Assembly (NCBI RefSeq): GCF_001941845.1
Contig: NZ_CP018870.1
Span: 3,814,501-3,878,500 of the forward strand
Source: Streptomyces sp. TN58
Lineage (GTDB): Bacteria > Actinomycetota > Actinomycetes > Streptomycetales > Streptomycetaceae
Reading direction: 5' to 3'
Length of the DNA stretch: 64,000 nucleotides
The translations under genes and the position numbers were made by a program. The notes below the pieces were generated by a model. The model was given only the letters and a program-made list of their open reading frames with translations, ran no database searches and was not told the DNA's origin. Position 1 is the first letter of the stretch, and the number at the start of each line of letters is the position of its first letter. This document shows positions 61,557 to 64,000 of this stretch, piece after piece.

Positions 61557-61559
61557 AAC
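61546..61559. promoter_or_regulatory. parS: parS site spanning the moeA stop / potassium-channel start
   Basis: Perfect gtttcacgtgaaac. Its middle gtga contains both the GTG start (61553) of the channel gene and the TGA stop (61554-61556) of moeA. The SD-like ggagg (61539-61543) touches its left side. ParB loading here would cover a translation-coupling junction. Confidence 0.93.
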
Positions 61560-62644
61560 TGCCCGGACATGACGCCATGGCCCGCGGGGCGGACGAAAAG
61601 CTCGTCTCCCGCCGCATCAAGCTGCCCAAGCGCATCGTCGAGCATCCGCTGCGGCAGGTAGCCAAGCGCCTGTTGATGGCCCTGTTCGTCCTCTTCCTCA
61701 CGGTCTTCATCGTGTGGCTGGACCGCGACGGCTACCACGACAACGCCAACGAGACGGTCGATCTCCTCGACTGCTTCTACTACGCCACGGTGACGCTGTC
61801 CACGACCGGCTACGGCGACATCGTGCCCTACAGCGACAGCGCACGGCTGATCAACATCCTGCTGATCACGCCGCTGCGCGTGCTGTTCCTGATCATCCTC
61901 GTCGGTACCACCCTCGAAGTCCTGACGGAGCGCACGAGGGAAGAGTGGCGGCTGAAGCGCTGGAGGAAGAACTTGCGCGAGCACACGGTCGTCGTCGGCT
62001 TCGGCACGAAGGGCCGCTCGGCCCTTCTGACCCTGCTGGCCACCGGCCTCTCACGGGAACAGGTGGTCGTCGTCGACCCCAGCGCCAAGGTCATCGACAT
62101 GGCCAACGCCGAGGGGTTCACGGGTGTGGTGGGCGACGCCACCCGCTCGGACGTCCTGCTCCGCGCCGAGCTCCAGAAGGCCCGTCAGGTCGTCATCGCC
62201 ACCCAGCGCGACGACACCGCGGTCCTGGTCACGCTGACCGCCCGGCAGCTCAACCGCGGAGCGAAGATCGTCGCCGCGGTGCGCGAGGAGGAGAACGCCC
62301 CCCTGCTGCGCCAGTCCGGGGCCGACGCGGTCATCACGAGCGCGAGCGCCGCCGGCCGGCTGCTGGGCCTGTCGGTGCTCAGCCCCAGCGCGGGCACCGT
62401 GATGGAGGACCTGATCCAGCAGGGCAGCGGCCTGGACCTCATCGAACGGCCCGTCCGCAAGGCCGAGGTCGGCAAGTCGGTGCGCGACACCGACGACCTG
62501 GTCGTGAACGTCCTCCGCGGCCATCGGCTGCTCCCGTACGACGACCCGCACGCCAGCCCCCTCCAGCTGACGGACCGTCTCATCACCATCGTGCGGGCGG
62601 TTCCGTCCACCGCCGCGAGGACGATACTGGGTCCTGCCGAGTAG
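61553..62644 (+). CDS. Potassium channel with TrkA-N (RCK) domain
   Basis: A 363-aa protein of the two-helix-plus-RCK type. GTG 61553 is preferred because ggagg is 9 bp upstream and it overlaps the moeA stop; ATG 61544 is in frame, but directly abuts ggagg. TM1 is LLMALFVLFLTVFIVWL, the pore has the selectivity filter TTGYGD after YATVTLS, and TM2 is LLITPLRVLFLIILVG. The RCK-N domain starts HTVVVGFGTKGRSALLTLL (NAD/ligand-binding GxGxxG). RCK-C follows residue 270. It would let K+ pass under ligand or redox control. Confidence 0.92.
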   Translation: MKLPGHDAMARGADEKLVSRRIKLPKRIVEHPLRQVAKRLLMALFVLFLTVFIVWLDRDGYHDNANETVDLLDCFYYATVTLSTTGYGDIVPYSDSARLINILLITPLRVLFLIILVGTTLEVLTERTREEWRLKRWRKNLREHTVVVGFGTKGRSALLTLLATGLSREQVVVVDPSAKVIDMANAEGFTGVVGDATRSDVLLRAELQKARQVVIATQRDDTAVLVTLTARQLNRGAKIVAAVREEENAPLLRQSGADAVITSASAAGRLLGLSVLSPSAGTVMEDLIQQGSGLDLIERPVRKAEVGKSVRDTDDLVVNVLRGHRLLPYDDPHASPLQLTDRLITIVRAVPSTAARTILGPAE

Positions 62645-62670
62645 CCGCGCCGTGGCGTAGCCTCCGGGCC

Positions 62671-63648
62671 ATGCATGCGATCACCATCGAGCAGCCCGGC
62701 GGCCCCGAAGCCCTCGTCTGGGCCGACGTTCCCGATCCGGTACCGGGCGAGGGCGAGGTCCTCGTCGAGGTCGCGGCAAGCGCCGTGAACCGCGCCGACG
62801 TCCTCCAGCGGCAGGGCTTCTACGATCCGCCGCCGGGCGCCTCGCGCCTTCCGGGGCTGGAGTGCTCCGGGCGGATCGCCGCCGTCGGGGCGGGGGTCTC
62901 GGGCTGGGCGGTGGGCGACGAGGTCTGCGCCCTGCTGGCCGGCGGCGGCTACGCGCAGCGGGTAGCGGTGCCGGCCGGGCAGCTGCTGCCGGTCCCTCCG
63001 GGGGTGGACCTGGTGACGGCCGCGGCGCTGCCCGAGGTCGTCACGACGGTGTGGTCCAACGTGTTCATGGTGGCCGGGCTGCGCCCCGGCGAAACCCTGC
63101 TGGTGCACGGCGGGGCCAGCGGCATCGGGACGATGGCGATCCAGCTGGGCAAGGCGGTGGGCGCGACGGTCGCCGTCACGGCCGGCGGCCCGGACAAGCT
63201 GGCCCGCTGCAAGGAGTTGGGCGCGGACGTCCTCGTCGACTACCGCGAGCAGGACTTCGTCGCCGCGGTACGGGACGCTACGGGTGGGGCCGGGGCGGAC
63301 GTGATCCTGGACATCATGGGCGCCAAGTACCTTTCGCGGAACGTGGACGCCCTCGCCGTGAACGGCCGGCTCGCGGTGATCGGGCTCCAGGGCGGGGTGA
63401 AGGGCGAGCTGAACCTGGGCGCGCTGCTGGCGAAGCGGGCGGCGATCACGGCCACGTCGCTGCGGGCGCGGCCGCTGGAGGAGAAGGCGGCGATCGTGGC
63501 CGCCGTGCGCGAGCACGTGTGGCCGCTCGTGGCCGCCGGCCGGGTGCGGCCGGTGGTCCACGCGGCGTTCCCGATGCGGGACGCCGCCGAGGCCCACCGG
63601 GTCATGGAGGCGGGCACGCACGTGGGCAAACTGCTGCTCACGGTGTGA
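62671..63648 (+). CDS. qor: NAD(P)H:quinone oxidoreductase (zinc-free MDR family)
   Basis: A 325-aa medium-chain dehydrogenase/reductase. ATG 62671 (MHAITIEQPGGPEALVW). It has AVNRADVLQRQGFYDPPPG, GLECSGRIAAVGAGV, the NADPH motif VHGGASGIGTMAIQLGKAVGA split by motif, AGGPDKLARCKELGADVLVDYRE and the C-terminal AAEAHRVMEAGTHVGKLLL. It lacks the zinc-binding cysteines of alcohol dehydrogenases, so QOR-type activity is expected. It has its own short upstream region (26 bp from the channel stop), so is likely in the same transcript. Confidence 0.92.
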   Translation: MHAITIEQPGGPEALVWADVPDPVPGEGEVLVEVAASAVNRADVLQRQGFYDPPPGASRLPGLECSGRIAAVGAGVSGWAVGDEVCALLAGGGYAQRVAVPAGQLLPVPPGVDLVTAAALPEVVTTVWSNVFMVAGLRPGETLLVHGGASGIGTMAIQLGKAVGATVAVTAGGPDKLARCKELGADVLVDYREQDFVAAVRDATGGAGADVILDIMGAKYLSRNVDALAVNGRLAVIGLQGGVKGELNLGALLAKRAAITATSLRARPLEEKAAIVAAVREHVWPLVAAGRVRPVVHAAFPMRDAAEAHRVMEAGTHVGKLLLTV

Positions 63649-63675
63649 GCGCGAGCGGCGGGCGGCACCGCTGCG

Positions 63676-63702
63676 GGCCCCGGGGCACTTGGCCCCGGGG
63701 CC
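63676..63702. terminator. Stem-loop terminator between qor and the E2 gene
   Basis: Arms ggccccggggc and gccccggggcc with a 5-nt loop, between convergent genes. Confidence 0.8.
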
Positions 63703-63709
63703 GCCACGG

Positions 63710-64000
63710 CTACAGCGTGCGCAGCAGTACCGCCGGGGACTCCACGCAGTCCGCGACGTAGCGGAGGAAGCCGCCCGCCGTGCCGCCGTCGCAGACCCGG
63801 TGGTCGAAGGTCAGCGACAGCTGGACGACCTTGCGCACCGCCAGCTGCCCCTCGTGGACCCACGGCTTGTCGATGATCCGGCCGACGCCGAGCATCGCCG
63901 CTTCCGGGTGGTTGATGATCGGCGTGGAGCCGTCGACCCCGAAGACCCCGTAGTTGTTCAGGGTGAAAGTGCCGCCCGTCAGGTCCGCCGGGGCCAGCTT
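63710..64000 (-). CDS. bkdC: Second 2-oxoacid dehydrogenase E2 (C-terminal part), 5' end outside window
   Basis: The minus-strand frame reads KLAPADLTGGTFTLNN, YGVFGVDGSTPIINHPEAAM, GRIIDKPWVHEGQLAVRKVV, SLTFDHRVCDGGTAGGFLRY and ends VLLRTL. The active-site His and Asp are in DHRVCDGG, as in the E2 catalytic domain. It is close to but not identical with the E2 gene at 45168-46610 (SFDHRLIDGE), so there are two paralogues. The E1 genes should lie just to the right of the window. Confidence 0.9.
   Translation of the reverse strand, partial: KLAPADLTGGTFTLNNYGVFGVDGSTPIINHPEAAMLGVGRIIDKPWVHEGQLAVRKVVQLSLTFDHRVCDGGTAGGFLRYVADCVESPAVLLRTL

Overview
The window is typical Streptomyces chromosome: very high G+C, strong G/C bias at third codon positions, frequent GTG starts, GTGA/ATGA start-stop overlaps between co-transcribed genes, GC-rich stem-loops between convergent genes, and actinobacterial families such as F420/PPOX flavoproteins, a mycothiol-dependent isomerase, a proteasome activator and a DUF397/HATPase-type relic. 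Two perfect ParB-binding parS sites (5993-6006 and 61546-61559) put it in the core of the chromosome, probably within a few hundred kb of oriC. No rRNA, tRNA, CRISPR array or prophage was found.

Layout. 1-5956: a cut RidA gene and its Rrf2-type regulator, a membrane protein, an FUSC-type transporter, then a lipoprotein and a sensor kinase without a response regulator. 6026-8232: a PhoX alkaline phosphatase read leftward behind a PHO box. 8414-16490: a repeat-rich VWA protein, aspS, a PAS-GAF-PP2C-HATPase phosphatase, an AI-2E permease and a pirin. 16694-21067: a four-gene cassette (two WXG100-like proteins, a lipoprotein, a membrane protein). 21099-23029: a small secreted protein, an ArsR-type regulator and an SseB-like protein. 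23100-23400: the collapsed remains of a DUF397/XRE/HATPase regulatory module. 23468-29877: acyl-CoA dehydrogenase behind twin palindromes, a tandem zinc-knuckle protein, a decayed TnpB (IS200/IS605-type) element, an M18 aminopeptidase and a thioredoxin-NHL protein. 29994-36211: a mixed accessory stretch with a Uma2 nuclease, a truncated vgb-like gene, a PPOX flavoprotein, DUF4240, ATP-grasp, LURP-one, nitrilase and mycothiol-dependent isomerase genes. 36254-45042: a GntR-MFS operon, a DUF418 protein, a papain-like protease with a chagasin-like (I42) inhibitor, a DUF1266 protein, an F420/PPOX enzyme and a GNAT protein.

45168-64000: a complete branched-chain 2-oxoacid dehydrogenase operon (E1alpha-E1beta-E2) divergent from an orphan LuxR-type response regulator; two divergent Ser/Thr kinases; a PadR-controlled ABC/FtsX exporter; a bacterial proteasome activator; mobA-moeA followed by a TrkA-type potassium channel and a quinone oxidoreductase; and, at the right edge, the 3' end of a second E2 gene that probably starts another bkd operon. 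The two E2 genes suggest duplicated bkd loci, which would supply branched acyl-CoA starters for fatty acids and polyketides.

Most of the window is ordinary core genome. The less ordinary parts are the parS site that contains a stop/start junction, the papain-inhibitor pair, the WXG100-like cassette, three decayed loci (TnpB element, DUF397/HATPase module, vgb fusion point) and several strong operator palindromes. Functions are assigned by reading motifs by eye; no database search was run.
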